From Pseudomonas sp. GV085 (GTDB lineage: Bacteria > Pseudomonadota > Gammaproteobacteria > Pseudomonadales > Pseudomonadaceae): a stretch of 64,000 nucleotides of DNA. The number at the start of each line of letters is the position of its first letter. Positions within the stretch are counted from its first letter, which is position 1. Positions 19,581-29,707 of the stretch are shown piece by piece. The notes below the pieces were generated by a model. That model saw only the letters and a list, made by a program, of their open reading frames with translations, did no database searches and was not told the origin of the DNA. The DNA lies in the NCBI RefSeq assembly GCF_003050925.1, contig NZ_QAOV01000001.1:741938-805937 (forward strand). Reading direction: 5' to 3'. The translations under genes and the position numbers were made by a program.

Positions 19581-20693
19581 ATGAGTGGCAATTTCCTCGA
19601 TCTGGCGCAGCCGGGCGTGCAACAACTTTCGCCTTATGTTCCGGGCAAGCCCGTGGACGAACTGGCTCGCGAGCTCGATCTCGATCCAGCCAGCATCATC
19701 AAACTGGCAAGCAACGAAAACCCGCTGGGCGCCGGCCCCAAGGCGCTGGCGGCCATCCGCGATGCGCTGGTCGAGCTGACCCGCTATCCGGACGGCAACG
19801 GTTTTGCGCTCAAGACCCTGCTGGCCGAGCAGTGCCGTGTCGAGCTCAATCAAGTGACGCTGGGTAATGGCTCCAACGACATTCTTGAGCTGGTGGCGCG
19901 CGCCTATCTGGCACCGGGCCTGAATGCCGTATTCAGCGAGCATGCGTTCGCTGTCTACCCGATTGCCACTCAGGCGGTCGGCGCGCAGGCCAAGGTGGTT
20001 CCGGCCAAGGATTGGGGGCATGACCTGCCCGCCATGCTGGCGGCGATCGATGCCAATACCCGTGTGGTCTTCATCGCCAACCCGAACAACCCGACCGGGA
20101 CCTGGTTCGACGCCGAGGCGCTGGACGAATTTCTGCAGGATGTTCCGGAGCATGTGCTGGTGGTGCTGGACGAGGCCTACATCGAGTACGCCGAAGGCAG
20201 CGACTTGCCGGATGGCCTGGACTTCCTGGCGGCTTATCCGAACCTGCTGGTTTCCCGCACCTTCTCCAAGGCCTATGGCCTGGCAGCACTGCGCGTGGGT
20301 TATGGCTTGTCCACGGCAGTGGTCGCGGACGTGCTGAACCGTGTACGCCAGCCGTTCAACGTCAACAGCCTGGCACTGGCCGCGGCCTGTGCGGCGTTGA
20401 AGGATGAAGAGTATCTGGCGCAAAGCCGTCAGTTGAACGAGTCCGGCATGCAGCAACTGGAAGCCGGTTTCCGTGAGCTGGGGCTCAGCTGGATTGCGTC
20501 CAGGGGCAACTTCATTTGCGTGGACCTGGCTCAGGTTGCAGCGCCAGTGTTCCAGGGCTTGCTTCGTGAAGGCGTGATCGTGCGTCCGGTAGCGAACTAC
20601 GGCATGCCGAATCACCTGCGCGTCACCATTGGTCTGCCGGCAGAGAACAGCCGCTTCCTTGAGGCGCTGACCAAGGTTCTGGCTCGTGGTTGA
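19581..20693 (+). CDS. hisC: histidinol-phosphate aminotransferase (HisC, second type)
   Basis: A 370-residue class I/II PLP aminotransferase. The PLP Lys is in SRTFSKAYGLAALRVGY; NPNNPTGTW and the DEAYIEY Asp are present. It can act in histidine synthesis and, given its place between pheA and tyrA, also as an aromatic aminotransferase; P. aeruginosa calls the equivalent gene hisC2. GGGGCGG precedes the ATG. It overlaps the next gene by 8 nt. Confidence 0.93.
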   Translation: MSGNFLDLAQPGVQQLSPYVPGKPVDELARELDLDPASIIKLASNENPLGAGPKALAAIRDALVELTRYPDGNGFALKTLLAEQCRVELNQVTLGNGSNDILELVARAYLAPGLNAVFSEHAFAVYPIATQAVGAQAKVVPAKDWGHDLPAMLAAIDANTRVVFIANPNNPTGTWFDAEALDEFLQDVPEHVLVVLDEAYIEYAEGSDLPDGLDFLAAYPNLLVSRTFSKAYGLAALRVGYGLSTAVVADVLNRVRQPFNVNSLALAAACAALKDEEYLAQSRQLNESGMQQLEAGFRELGLSWIASRGNFICVDLAQVAAPVFQGLLREGVIVRPVANYGMPNHLRVTIGLPAENSRFLEALTKVLARG

Positions 20694-22929
20694 TGTCACT
20701 GCGCTGCAATCTGCTGAACCTATGATCGGTCGCCTGGTGGTGGTCGGTCTTGGGTTGATCGGCGGTTCGTTTGCCAAGGGTTTGCGTGAGAGCGGCATAT
20801 GCCGCGAAGTGGTTGGGGTTGATCTCGATCCGCAATCGCGCAAACTCGCGGTCGAATTGGGTGTGGTGGATCGCTGTGAGGAAGACCTGGGCATTGCTTG
20901 TCAGGGTGCTGATGTGATTCAGCTGGCAGTGCCGATTCTGGCCATGGAAAAAGTGCTCGCGCGTTTGGCGAGCATGGATCTGGGGCAAGCGATCCTGACC
21001 GATGTCGGCAGCGCCAAAGGCAATGTGGTGCGTGCGGCAACCGAGGCGTTCGGCGGCATGCCGGTGCGGTTCGTGCCGGGCCATCCGATTGCCGGTTCCG
21101 AGCAGAGCGGAGTGGAAGCCTCCAACGCCGAGCTGTTTCGTCGCCACAAAGTGATCCTCACGCCGCTGGATCAGACCGATCCGGCAGCCCTGGCGGTAGT
21201 CGACCGTTTGTGGCGCGAATTGGGCGCCGACGTCGAGCACATGCAGGTCGAACGTCACGACGAAGTCTTGGCGGCGACCAGTCATCTGCCGCATTTGCTG
21301 GCGTTCGGCTTGGTCGATTCGTTGGCCAAGCGCAATGAAAATCTTGAGATCTTCCGTTACGCTGCGGGCGGTTTCCGCGATTTCACGAGAATCGCCGGAA
21401 GCGACCCGGTCATGTGGCACGACATCTTCCTCGCCAACCGCGAAGCTGTCCTGCGCACACTCGATACATTTCGCAGCGATCTCGACGCCTTGCGCGACGC
21501 GGTCGATGCAGGGGATGGGCACCAATTGTTGGGCGTATTCACTCGCGCCCGGGTTGCCCGCGAGCATTTCAGTAAAATCCTGGCCCGCAGGGCCTATGTG
21601 GACGCTATGAATTCCAACGATCTGATTTTCCTGGCTCAACCTGGTGGCCGCTTGTCCGGTCGGATTCGCGTACCAGGTGACAAATCGATTTCCCACCGTT
21701 CGATCATGCTCGGTTCCCTGGCTGAAGGCGTCACCGAAGTCGAAGGTTTCCTCGAGGGTGAAGATGCCCTGGCGACCTTGCAGGCATTCCGTGACATGGG
21801 CGTCGTCATCGAAGGCCCGCACCACGGTCGCGTGACCATTCACGGTGTCGGCCTGCATGGCCTGAAGCCGGCACCGGGCCCGATCTATCTGGGCAACTCC
21901 GGTACTTCGATGCGTCTGCTGTCCGGCCTGCTGGCTGCGCAGAGCTTCGACAGCACCCTGACCGGCGACGCTTCGCTGTCCAAGCGCCCGATGAATCGCG
22001 TGGCCAATCCGCTGCGTGAAATGGGCGCCGTGATCGAAACCGCCGCCGAAGGTCGTCCACCGATGACCATTCGTGGTGGCAACAAGCTCAAGGGCCTGAC
22101 CTACACCATGCCGATGGCCAGTGCCCAGGTTAAGTCCTGCCTGCTGTTGGCCGGCCTGTATGCCGAAGGCAAGACCACGGTTACCGAGCCTGCTCCGACC
22201 CGGGACCATACCGAGCGCATGCTGCGCGGTTTCGGCTATCCGGTAACGGTCAAGGGTGCTACCGCATCGGTCGAGTCTGGCAGCAAACTGGCCGCGACCC
22301 ACATTGAAGTCCCGGGTGATATCTCGTCCTCGGCATTTTTCCTGGTGGCAGCCTCGATCGCCGAAGGTTCGGAGCTGGTGCTCGAGCACGTCGGCATCAA
22401 CCCGACCCGTACCGGTGTGATCGACATCCTGCGCCTGATGGGCGCCGATATCACCCTGGAAAACCAGCGTGAAGTGGGCGGCGAACCGGTGGCTGACTTG
22501 CGCGTGCGTGCAGCTAAACTCAAAGGTATCGAGATTCCCGAGGCGCTGGTTCCATTGGCCATTGACGAATTCCCGGTGCTTTTCGTCGCCGCTGCCTGTG
22601 CCGAAGGGCGCACCGTGTTGCGTGGCGCCGAAGAGCTGCGGGTCAAGGAGTCGGATCGGATCCAGGTCATGGCGGATGGTCTACTGGCACTGGGCGTCAA
22701 GTGCGAACCGACCCCGGATGGCATCATCATCGACGGCGGCCAGATCGGCGGCGGTGAAGTGCACGGCCATGGCGATCACCGTATCGCCATGGCGTTCAGC
22801 GTTGCTTCGCTACGCGCCAGTGCCCCGATCCGCATTCATGATTGCGCCAATGTCGCGACGTCGTTCCCGAATTTCCTGGCGCTGTGCGCGCAGGTCGGTA
22901 TTCGCGTGGCACAAGAGGCACAGTCGTGA
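20686..22929 (+). CDS. tyrA-aroA: fused prephenate dehydrogenase / EPSP synthase (TyrA-AroA)
   Basis: A 747-residue fusion. Residues 1 to about 300 are TyrA: NAD motif [22 protein letters not shown], and [11 protein letters not shown]. From Met308 (ATG at 21607) about 440 residues form EPSP synthase: [34 protein letters not shown] and KESDRIQ. The AroA part resembles class II (CP4-like) enzymes but keeps Gly where CP4 has Ala in the NSGT loop. It supplies both tyrosine and chorismate. The GTG at 20686 has AAGG 9 bp upstream; an alternative ATG is at 20722. The stop overlaps the cmk start as GTGA. Confidence 0.94.
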   Translation: MVDVTALQSAEPMIGRLVVVGLGLIGGSFAKGLRESGICREVVGVDLDPQSRKLAVELGVVDRCEEDLGIACQGADVIQLAVPILAMEKVLARLASMDLGQAILTDVGSAKGNVVRAATEAFGGMPVRFVPGHPIAGSEQSGVEASNAELFRRHKVILTPLDQTDPAALAVVDRLWRELGADVEHMQVERHDEVLAATSHLPHLLAFGLVDSLAKRNENLEIFRYAAGGFRDFTRIAGSDPVMWHDIFLANREAVLRTLDTFRSDLDALRDAVDAGDGHQLLGVFTRARVAREHFSKILARRAYVDAMNSNDLIFLAQPGGRLSGRIRVPGDKSISHRSIMLGSLAEGVTEVEGFLEGEDALATLQAFRDMGVVIEGPHHGRVTIHGVGLHGLKPAPGPIYLGNSGTSMRLLSGLLAAQSFDSTLTGDASLSKRPMNRVANPLREMGAVIETAAEGRPPMTIRGGNKLKGLTYTMPMASAQVKSCLLLAGLYAEGKTTVTEPAPTRDHTERMLRGFGYPVTVKGATASVESGSKLAATHIEVPGDISSSAFFLVAASIAEGSELVLEHVGINPTRTGVIDILRLMGADITLENQREVGGEPVADLRVRAAKLKGIEIPEALVPLAIDEFPVLFVAAACAEGRTVLRGAEELRVKESDRIQVMADGLLALGVKCEPTPDGIIIDGGQIGGGEVHGHGDHRIAMAFSVASLRASAPIRIHDCANVATSFPNFLALCAQVGIRVAQEAQS

Positions 22930-23615
22930 TCAGCATTGCACCGGTCATCACCATCGATGGGCCAAGCGGTTCGGGCAAGGGCACGGTAGCCGGGATTCTG
23001 GCCAAACGCCTGGGCTGGAACCTGTTGGACTCCGGTGCGTTGTACCGATTGCTGGCCTTCGCCGCGCATAACCATGGTGTCGACCTGACCAATGAAGAGC
23101 TGCTGAAGAAACTCGCCGCTCATCTGGATGTGCAGTTCATCGCGGCGACGGACGGTCAGTTGCAGCGCATCATTCTGGAAGGTGATGAAGTCAGCGATGT
23201 CATTCGCACCGAAAGCGTCGGTTCCGGCGCGTCCCAGGTCGCTGCGCTGCCTGCTGTACGCGAGGCGCTGCTGCAGCGCCAGCGAGCTTTTCAGGAAGCG
23301 CCGGGTCTTGTGGCGGATGGTCGCGACATGGGTACCGTGGTTTTTCCTGATGCGCCGCTGAAGATTTTTCTGACCGCCAGTGCCGAGGAGCGGGCACGCC
23401 GTCGATATTTGCAGTTGAAGGGCAAAGTCGAGGGTGTTAGTCTGTCGAGTCTGCTAGATGAGATACGTGCACGCGATGAGCGTGACACCCAGCGAGCGGT
23501 AGCCCCGCTCAAACCGGCGGCTGACGCCATACAGCTGGATTCCACGGAATTATCCATCGACCAGGTGCTGGAACGCATCATGAGCGAGATCGCCATTCGC
23601 GATATCGCCGGGTGA
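22926..23615 (+). CDS. cmk: cytidylate kinase
   Basis: A 229-residue P-loop kinase: [13 protein letters not shown] at the N-terminus, LDSGALYR for CMP binding, [14 protein letters not shown], and the lid ARRRYLQLK. It phosphorylates CMP and dCMP. The start is GTG 22926, overlapping the aroA stop; the longer frame upstream would run inside aroA. It precedes rpsA, the universal gammaproteobacterial arrangement. Confidence 0.95.
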   Translation: MISIAPVITIDGPSGSGKGTVAGILAKRLGWNLLDSGALYRLLAFAAHNHGVDLTNEELLKKLAAHLDVQFIAATDGQLQRIILEGDEVSDVIRTESVGSGASQVAALPAVREALLQRQRAFQEAPGLVADGRDMGTVVFPDAPLKIFLTASAEERARRRYLQLKGKVEGVSLSSLLDEIRARDERDTQRAVAPLKPAADAIQLDSTELSIDQVLERIMSEIAIRDIAG

Positions 23616-23617
23616 CC

Positions 23618-23663
23618 AAGAAGGCCGCAGGGGACCAGTCATAGTCCTGCGGTGGCTTCTTTT
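23618..23663 (+). terminator. hairpin terminator or attenuator between cmk and rpsA
   Basis: AAGAAGGCCGCAGG pairs with CTGCGGTGGCTTCTT across a GACCAGTCATAGTC loop and ends in TTT. It would end or reduce read-through of the biosynthetic operon before rpsA. Confidence 0.7.
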
Positions 23664-23735
23664 AAATGAAACTAACCCACACCGTCTGGGGTGTGGAGAT
23701 GGGCGTATTCTTCGCCCTCATCAACAGGAATTAAA

Positions 23736-25427
23736 ATGAGCGAAAGCTTTGCGGAACTCTTTGAAGAAAGCCTAAAAACCCTGAACCTTCAGGCAGGCTC
23801 CATCATCACCGGTGTTATCGTTGATATCGATTACCAGGCTCGCTGGGTAACCGTTCACGCTGGCCTGAAGTCTGAAGCACTCATCCCGCTTGAGCAGTTC
23901 TACAACGACGCTGGCGAACTGAACATCAACGTCGGTGACGAAGTTCACGTTGCTCTGGACTCGGTTGAAGACGGCTTTGGTGAAACCAAGCTGTCCCGTG
24001 AAAAAGCCAAGCGCGCTGAATGCTGGATTGTTCTGGAAGCAGCCTTCGCAGCCGAAGAAGTGGTCAAGGGCGTTATCAACGGTAAGGTTAAGGGCGGCTT
24101 CACTGTCGACGTTAACGGCATCCGTGCGTTCCTGCCAGGTTCTCTGGTTGACGTCCGTCCAGTGCGCGACACCACGCACCTGGAAGGCAAAGAGCTGGAA
24201 TTCAAGGTCATCAAGCTGGACCAGAAGCGCAACAACGTTGTCGTTTCCCGTCGCAGCGTCCTGGAAGCCGAGAACTCCGCCGAGCGCGAAGCTCTGCTGG
24301 AATCCCTGCAGGAAGGCCAACAAGTCAAAGGTATCGTCAAGAACCTCACCGATTACGGCGCATTCGTCGATCTGGGTGGCGTCGATGGCTTGCTGCACAT
24401 TACCGACATGGCCTGGAAGCGTATCAAGCATCCTTCCGAAATCGTCAACGTTGGCGACGAGATCGATGTCAAGGTTCTGAAGTACGATCGCGAGCGCAAT
24501 CGTGTTTCCCTGGGCCTGAAGCAACTGGGCGAAGACCCATGGGTTGCTATCAAAGCCCGTTACCCGGAAAGCACTCGCGTTACCGCGCGTGTAACCAACC
24601 TGACCGACTACGGCTGCTTCGCTGAGCTGGAAGAAGGCGTTGAAGGTCTGGTGCACGTTTCTGAAATGGACTGGACCAACAAGAACATCCACCCTTCGAA
24701 AGTCGTACAAGTCGGCGACGAAGTGGAAGTCATGGTTCTGGACATCGACGAAGAGCGTCGTCGTATCTCCCTGGGCATCAAGCAGTGCAAATCCAACCCA
24801 TGGGAAGATTTCTCTGGCCAGTTCAACAAGGGCGATAAAATCTCCGGCACCATCAAGTCGATCACCGATTTCGGTATCTTCATTGGTCTGGACGGTGGCA
24901 TCGACGGTCTGGTTCACCTGTCCGACATCTCCTGGAACGAAGTGGGCGAAGAAGCCGTTCGCCGCTTCAAGAAGGGCGACGAGCTGGACACCGTTATCCT
25001 GTCGGTTGACCCAGAGCGCGAGCGCATCTCCCTGGGTATCAAGCAACTGGAAAGCGATCCGTTCTCCGAGTACGTTCAAGAGAACGACAAAGGCGCCATC
25101 GTTAAAGGCATCGTGAAGGAAGTTGACGCTAAAGGCGCCATCATCACTCTGGCCGACGATATCGAAGCGACTCTGAAAGCCTCCGAAATCAGCCGTGACC
25201 GCGTTGAAGACGCGCGCAACGTTCTGAAAGAAGGCGAAGAAGTAGAAGCCAAGATCATCAGCGTTGACCGTAAGAGCCGTGTAATTCAGCTCTCGATCAA
25301 GTCGAAAGACGTTGAAGACGAGAAAGAAGCAATTCAGAGCCTGCGCGACAAGCCAGTAGCTACTGATGCTCCTGTGGCCACCACTCTGGGTGACCTGCTG
25401 CGTGCACAAATGGAAAAACAGAACTAA
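23736..25427 (+). CDS. rpsA: 30S ribosomal protein S1
   Basis: A 563-residue protein with six S1 RNA-binding repeats. The start [14 protein letters not shown] is at ATG 23736, with AACAGGAA upstream. Repeats carry the typical [14 protein letters not shown] and [15 protein letters not shown] signatures. It binds mRNA on the 30S subunit. A copy of its last codons is found again near 40.1 kb, marking a duplication. Confidence 0.97.
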   Translation: MSESFAELFEESLKTLNLQAGSIITGVIVDIDYQARWVTVHAGLKSEALIPLEQFYNDAGELNINVGDEVHVALDSVEDGFGETKLSREKAKRAECWIVLEAAFAAEEVVKGVINGKVKGGFTVDVNGIRAFLPGSLVDVRPVRDTTHLEGKELEFKVIKLDQKRNNVVVSRRSVLEAENSAEREALLESLQEGQQVKGIVKNLTDYGAFVDLGGVDGLLHITDMAWKRIKHPSEIVNVGDEIDVKVLKYDRERNRVSLGLKQLGEDPWVAIKARYPESTRVTARVTNLTDYGCFAELEEGVEGLVHVSEMDWTNKNIHPSKVVQVGDEVEVMVLDIDEERRRISLGIKQCKSNPWEDFSGQFNKGDKISGTIKSITDFGIFIGLDGGIDGLVHLSDISWNEVGEEAVRRFKKGDELDTVILSVDPERERISLGIKQLESDPFSEYVQENDKGAIVKGIVKEVDAKGAIITLADDIEATLKASEISRDRVEDARNVLKEGEEVEAKIISVDRKSRVIQLSIKSKDVEDEKEAIQSLRDKPVATDAPVATTLGDLLRAQMEKQN

Positions 25428-25442
25428 GTTCTGACTTTCTGT

Positions 25443-25472
25443 AAAAAAGGGCGACTTCGGTCGCCCTTTTTT
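25443..25472 (+). terminator. Rho-independent terminator after rpsA
   Basis: A perfect AAAAAAGGGCGAC-TTCG-GTCGCCCTTTTTT hairpin with a tetraloop. Confidence 0.95.
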
Positions 25473-25637
25473 GTGCCTGGAGTTTGGTGAATTTCGCTCG
25501 GCTGTAGCTACTCGAGTCGTGAACCAAAGGTGCTGAAAAAATGTCTGATTGTTTAGTCGGATCAAGCACTTATTTGCAGCTAGTCTTTAGCCTGAGACTA
25601 ATGATCGCCCGGTGGGCGTTCTGGCAAAAGGACGTGA

Positions 25638-25919
25638 ATGAACAAGCTAATTGTCGCAGTAGCAGTGCTGGCGCTAGCGGGTTGTACCACCAGTGCCAAA
25701 ACTCACGTGGTGCGCGGGGTCAGCGGCATAGAGGTCGATTGTTCGGGGCTCGGTTCGAGATGGGAGAGGTGTTACAAACGCGCGGCCAAGGAGTGCAGAG
25801 GGGCAGGCTACAAAGTCGTCGCGAGATCTGATGATGTCAAGGAAGAGGAGGAAAGCTTCCTCTTTGGATTCAACCCCGCAGGTTTCCTGACGCGCACTAT
25901 GTTGGTGATTTGCCGATGA
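25638..25919 (+). CDS. small predicted lipoprotein (intact copy)
   Basis: A 93-residue protein with a lipoprotein signal: hydrophobic N-terminus ending L-A-G-C with the lipidated Cys at 16. The mature part has three more cysteines and the patterns SRWERCYKRAAKEC, SDDVKEEEESF, and TRTMLVIC. AAAGGACG lies 5 bp before the ATG. I recognise no family; the spacing of Cys suggests disulphides in the periplasm. A frameshifted second copy is at 40307, also just upstream of an ihfB gene. Confidence 0.7.
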   Translation: MNKLIVAVAVLALAGCTTSAKTHVVRGVSGIEVDCSGLGSRWERCYKRAAKECRGAGYKVVARSDDVKEEEESFLFGFNPAGFLTRTMLVICR

Positions 25920-26070
25920 GCTGGTAACCGTTCAGAGGTCTTGCGTCTTTCAGGAATCAAGCATTTTGGGGTTGGGGAATGTATGGCAAAACTCGGGCTG
26001 TTCAAAATCATGCCGGCGTACTAGAACCTCTAAAGCGCTGATCTAGCTGCTTGAAAAAGAAGGGAAAAAT

Positions 26071-26373
26071 ATGACGAAGTCGGAGTTGATCGAGCGAATT
26101 GTCACCCATCAAGGGCTACTCTCATCCAAGGATGTGGAGCTGGCCATCAAGACCATGCTTGAGCAAATGTCCCAATGTCTGGCTACCGGGGATCGTATCG
26201 AAATCCGGGGGGTTGGCAGCTTCTCTCTGCACTATCGCGCACCACGGGTAGGCCGTAATCCGAAAACCGGGCAGTCTGTCAGTCTTGACGGAAAATTCAC
26301 TCCGCATTTCAAGCCAGGGAAAGAGCTTAGAGATCGGGTGAATGAGGATGAGGAAGGTTGCCGTGATGATTAG
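26071..26373 (+). CDS. ihfB: integration host factor beta subunit, copy 1
   Basis: A 100-residue HU/IHF-fold protein. The DNA-binding arm [16 protein letters not shown] and the C-terminal [12 protein letters not shown] are intact. Residue 48 is Val in RGVGSF, where copy 2 and the family norm have Phe (RGFGSF). The tail (EEGCRDD) also differs from copy 2, as if an indel shifted the last codons. The gene overlaps lapA copy 1. It sits in the usual genomic place after rpsA, yet its sequence is the more deviant of the two copies. GAAGGG precedes the ATG. Confidence 0.9.
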   Translation: MTKSELIERIVTHQGLLSSKDVELAIKTMLEQMSQCLATGDRIEIRGVGSFSLHYRAPRVGRNPKTGQSVSLDGKFTPHFKPGKELRDRVNEDEEGCRDD

Positions 26374-26617
26374 TTGGCGAGACAGCAGTCGTTTCAAGCG
26401 ATTCGTGATCACAGGGATTGTGTTGTTTGTATCAATTCCATGCCTGCTCTTCGTGCTGGAAAATCAGCAGTTTGTTGCTGTCTCCTTTTCAGGTTTTTCT
26501 TCACCGCAGCTTCAGTTGTCGATTTTTGGCGTTGTTTCATTCCTGGTCGGAATGATTGTGTGGGGAGGCAGTGTTGTGTCTGCTTGTACCTTGAGGGTCG
26601 GGACTAGGGGATGGTAA
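26366..26617 (+). CDS. lapA: LapA-domain (DUF1049) inner-membrane protein, copy 1, divergent
   Basis: An 83-residue protein with two hydrophobic helices and the family motif LLFVLENQQ between them. The C-terminus after LVGMIVWG does not match copy 2 (which continues GPLLYWLLLRGRK) and may be the product of a frameshift. LapA/YciS proteins help couple LPS assembly to LapB and FtsH. The start ATG 26366 overlaps the ihfB stop. Confidence 0.7.
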   Translation: MISWRDSSRFKRFVITGIVLFVSIPCLLFVLENQQFVAVSFSGFSSPQLQLSIFGVVSFLVGMIVWGGSVVSACTLRVGTRGW

Positions 26618-26777
26618 GTTGAGCATTGATTTTATTGAAATTTTTTCTGGTGTTCAGCCGGTGCAATGATGCGGTATCCTGCGCGCGTTCGTTGAGACGG
26701 GAATTCATTGTTGTTTTGGCTTTAGTTGTCGAGGTTTTCTGGCGCAAATGTAGTCGCAATGGCAACCTACAGGCAAT

Positions 26778-27277
26778 GTGGTGCTGGGTATTGACGGTCA
26801 AGATCAGGGCGACGTCTCTTGGGGGTCGATGGACGATTACATCGAAGAAATGCACCGATGGGATGTTTCTCAGTACTTGCCGGATGATCTGCTGGTAAGG
26901 GTCGACCGTGGTGCCATGAGCGCGAGCCTCGAAACCCGGGCACCCTTGCTCGATCATCGAGTCGCGTAACCGGCGTTTTTTTGTCTTCAGAGCAGTTGAT
27001 CAAAAATGGCGGCGGGAAATGGCTGCTTCGCGAACTGCTTAAGAGATATGTACCTACCTCGTTCTTCGATAGACCCAAGGCGGGCTTCTCTATTCTACTG
27101 GCGCAACGGTGCGTGGACTATTGAGAGAGGTGGGTAGAGGGCTTGCTAGCTGAGGAGCGAATCAGGAGAGAGGGGTATTTCGATTGTCAGAAAACTCGCC
27201 CAGCGTGGTTCCAGCATCAAAACGGAACGTACGATCGTAGTCTTCATTTGTGGAATATTCTTATGTTCCAATCCTAG
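26778..27277 (+). pseudogene. C-terminal remnant of an asparagine-synthetase-like gene (asnB/wbpS type)
   Basis: Only the C-terminal third survives. The first piece reads VSQYLPDDLLVRVDR, then SLETRAPLLDHRVA, and stops at about 26967. After a frameshift, the sequence continues as EQLIKNGGGKWLLREL and SFFDRPKAGFSI. After another break it reads EERIRREGYFD and SLHLWNILMFQS, ending TAG at 27277. AsnB-like amidotransferases are often found in O-antigen loci, where they amidate uronic acids. This one lacks the glutaminase domain and has frameshifts, so it is dead. Confidence 0.85.
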
Positions 27278-27322
27278 CCTGATAAAAATAGTCGCTAATT
27301 CAGATTGAGCAAAAGGTTTTCC

Positions 27323-28459
27323 ATGAAGATAGTTTTCAGTGCGCTCTCTGCCCATCTAGGTGGAGGTCAGACATATCTGATTAACCTTTTTCAGTTCCTA
27401 CCCTTCGGCAAGGATCTTGAGATTCGCGTGTTCGCCCCTTCATCACTCAAGCTGCGGGATCACCCAAGGATCCGTCGAGACGAACCTGCCTGGCCGACAA
27501 AAAATTCGATTGTCAGAGCCTTGTGGGAAAAGTGGGTGCTGCCCGGTATCTTGAAGGCTGAAAAGGCTGACGTACCATTTTGTCCCGGGGGAGTAGTGGG
27601 CACTCGCGCACCGGCAGCTTGCAAGGTAGCGAAGATGTTTTGGAGCATGAATCCACTTGATTTGCGCGTACAAAAAAGTTTATCGCTGGGGTTGCAACAA
27701 CTCAGAAACTGGTTGTTGAACCGCATTATGCTCAAGAGCATATCTGAAGCTGATCTGGCGATATTTATTTCAAACTATGCACGAAGTATCATCGAGTCGC
27801 TGACCAAAGCTAAAGAACTCGTTACTATCCATCATGGAATTGGCTCTGTGTTTTGGGCGCTCGGTAAAAGTGCTGTTTGTCCGGACTTCTTGCCCGGGAA
27901 AAAGTGCATTTCATATGTGTTGAGATCTGACGATTACAAACACCATTTTAAAGTGGTCAGTGCTTGTGGGGAGCTATCCAGGGAACTTTGCGAAAGGTTT
28001 TCGCTGATTCTTGTCGGGGAAACAAATCTGCCGGAAGCGGAGCGTGTAAAGGCTCTGATTGCAACGCTAGGCCTGGAAGATCGGGCCCTGCTACTGGGCG
28101 CTACTCCTTGTCAGGGGCTTCTCCTGCTGTATCACCACGCTCATCTGAATCTCTTTGCCTCGTCGTGCGACAACTGCCCAAACATCCTTCTTGATGTGCT
28201 CGCTTCAGGTCGGCCGATGATTTGTTCTAATGTTATGCCTATGCCGGAATTTGGATCGGACGCAGCAGTTTGTTTTTCGCCGTTTGATTCCCAAGACATA
28301 GGTCAGGTACTGACAGAGGTTTTAACTAATCCCAAACTTTTGAAAAAGCTGGCCGTTGCGACGGTCGCGCAAAGTGATAAGTTTGAATGGGAAGATACCT
28401 CAAGAAAAAAGTGCTCCGAACTGCTGGTGTTGGCTAAGTTACACAAAGTGGGTGTTTGA
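27323..28459 (+). CDS. GT4-type glycosyltransferase, O-antigen assembly
   Basis: A 378-residue GT-B glycosyltransferase. N-terminal half: ALSAHLGGGQTYLINL. C-terminal half: LFASSCDNCPNILLDVLASGRPMICSN, which carries the acceptor/donor-site Glu-type region in a variant form (NCPN in place of the usual E-G/F-G). ATG 27323 has AAAGG 7 bp upstream; the longer TTG start is less likely. It should add a sugar to the lipid-linked repeat at the cytoplasmic face. The donor is unknown. It is the first intact gene of O-antigen module 1. Confidence 0.75.
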   Translation: MKIVFSALSAHLGGGQTYLINLFQFLPFGKDLEIRVFAPSSLKLRDHPRIRRDEPAWPTKNSIVRALWEKWVLPGILKAEKADVPFCPGGVVGTRAPAACKVAKMFWSMNPLDLRVQKSLSLGLQQLRNWLLNRIMLKSISEADLAIFISNYARSIIESLTKAKELVTIHHGIGSVFWALGKSAVCPDFLPGKKCISYVLRSDDYKHHFKVVSACGELSRELCERFSLILVGETNLPEAERVKALIATLGLEDRALLLGATPCQGLLLLYHHAHLNLFASSCDNCPNILLDVLASGRPMICSNVMPMPEFGSDAAVCFSPFDSQDIGQVLTEVLTNPKLLKKLAVATVAQSDKFEWEDTSRKKCSELLVLAKLHKVGV

Positions 28460-28462
28460 TAA

Positions 28463-29707
28463 ATGAGAGTTCTCGTGGTATCGCAGTATTTCTGGCCGGA
28501 ATCTTTTATTATCAACGACCTGGTCAAGCGCTTATCTGCCCAGGGGCACGTCGTAAAAGTTCTTACCGGCAAGCCGAATTATCCGGATGGTGTTGTGTTC
28601 GACGGCTACCAAGCTTGCGGATATCAGGAAGAAAGTTACGAAACGACAGTTAGAGTATGCCGTGCACCGCTTAGACCTCGCGGCTCTTCGGGCGCAAAAA
28701 ACCTGATACTGAACTATTTGTCCTATATCGTAAATGGACTGAGATTTTACCCGAACGCTGTAAAGGGTGAGAGTTATGACGCAATCTTTGTGTTTGCACC
28801 TTCCCCGATTACGTCAGTCATTCCTGCCATCTATTTGAAATGGAAACTCAAGAGTCATCTGGCAGTATGGGTCCAGGATCTCTGGCCAGAGAGCTTGAGT
28901 GCGACGGGATTTATCCGGAATAAATCGCTCTTGCGCGTGGTAGGGTGGGGAGTCAGAGGCATTTACGCCTGCGTTGACACTTTACTCGTCCAGTCGAGGG
29001 CATTCCGGGAGCCGGTTGCTCGCTATGCTGATCCTGGTAAGGTCGTATATTACCCAAATTGCTATCAGGATACTCCGTCAGGCTCGGAAGAGACTCTGAT
29101 TCCTGCATCGCTGCTTGCGGAGCTCGAAAACCATTTCTGTCTCGTTTTTGCTGGCAATCTGGGGACCGCACAATCGGTCGAAACCTTGGTTGAGGTAGCA
29201 GACAGGCTTCGCCATCTATCCAAACTCCGAATTGTGCTGGTCGGCAGCGGTAGCATGCTGAGCTGGATCGAAAGCCAGAAAAAATCCCGATCATTGGACA
29301 ACCTTGTCCTCGCCGGTCGGTTTCCGGTAAGTGAAATGCCACATTTTTTCAGTCGTGCCACTGGATTGTTGGTGACGTTGAAGCAAGATGAGGCGTTCTC
29401 CTATACCATTCCCAGTAAAGTCCAGGCTTACCTGGCAGCGGGAAGGCCGATTGTCGCCGCGCTGGATGGTGAAGGGGCTCGGATCATTCAAGAGGCCAAT
29501 GCAGGCCTGACGAGCCCGGCGCAAGATGCCGAAGGCATGGCCAGGTGCATTGAGCAACTTTTCCACATGAGTTCGGATGAACGGGAATCATTGGGGCAGT
29601 CGGGCAGGGCGTACTACCTCGAGCATTTCGAAATGGAGCGTCAAAGCCAGCGTCTCGTCGAAATCCTCTGTACCAGGATCAATGAATTGAAAGGTAGCTC
29701 AAAATGA
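28463..29707 (+). CDS. wbuB: WbuB/WbjE-like glycosyltransferase (GT4)
   Basis: A 414-residue GT-B enzyme starting RVLVVSQYFWPESFIINDL, the WbuB-type N-terminus, with KPNYPDG and a C-terminal IPSKVQAYLAAGRPIVAAL plus LDGEGARIIQEA. WbuB-family enzymes transfer N-acetyl-L-fucosamine or N-acetyl-L-quinovosamine, which fits the three nucleotide-sugar genes that follow. It starts 3 bp after the previous gene and overlaps the next (ATGA). Its decayed paralogue is at 41518-41930. Confidence 0.82.
   Translation: MRVLVVSQYFWPESFIINDLVKRLSAQGHVVKVLTGKPNYPDGVVFDGYQACGYQEESYETTVRVCRAPLRPRGSSGAKNLILNYLSYIVNGLRFYPNAVKGESYDAIFVFAPSPITSVIPAIYLKWKLKSHLAVWVQDLWPESLSATGFIRNKSLLRVVGWGVRGIYACVDTLLVQSRAFREPVARYADPGKVVYYPNCYQDTPSGSEETLIPASLLAELENHFCLVFAGNLGTAQSVETLVEVADRLRHLSKLRIVLVGSGSMLSWIESQKKSRSLDNLVLAGRFPVSEMPHFFSRATGLLVTLKQDEAFSYTIPSKVQAYLAAGRPIVAALDGEGARIIQEANAGLTSPAQDAEGMARCIEQLFHMSSDERESLGQSGRAYYLEHFEMERQSQRLVEILCTRINELKGSSK

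Noticed and set aside
26071..26373. ihfB copy 1 as a pseudogene
   Set aside because: Despite Val48 and an altered tail the frame is complete and the DNA-binding arm is intact, so it is kept as a gene.
26618..26777. Missing wzz expected after ihfB/lapA
   Set aside because: No Wzz-like coding sequence can be read here or in 41294-41517; absence in the window does not show absence in the genome.
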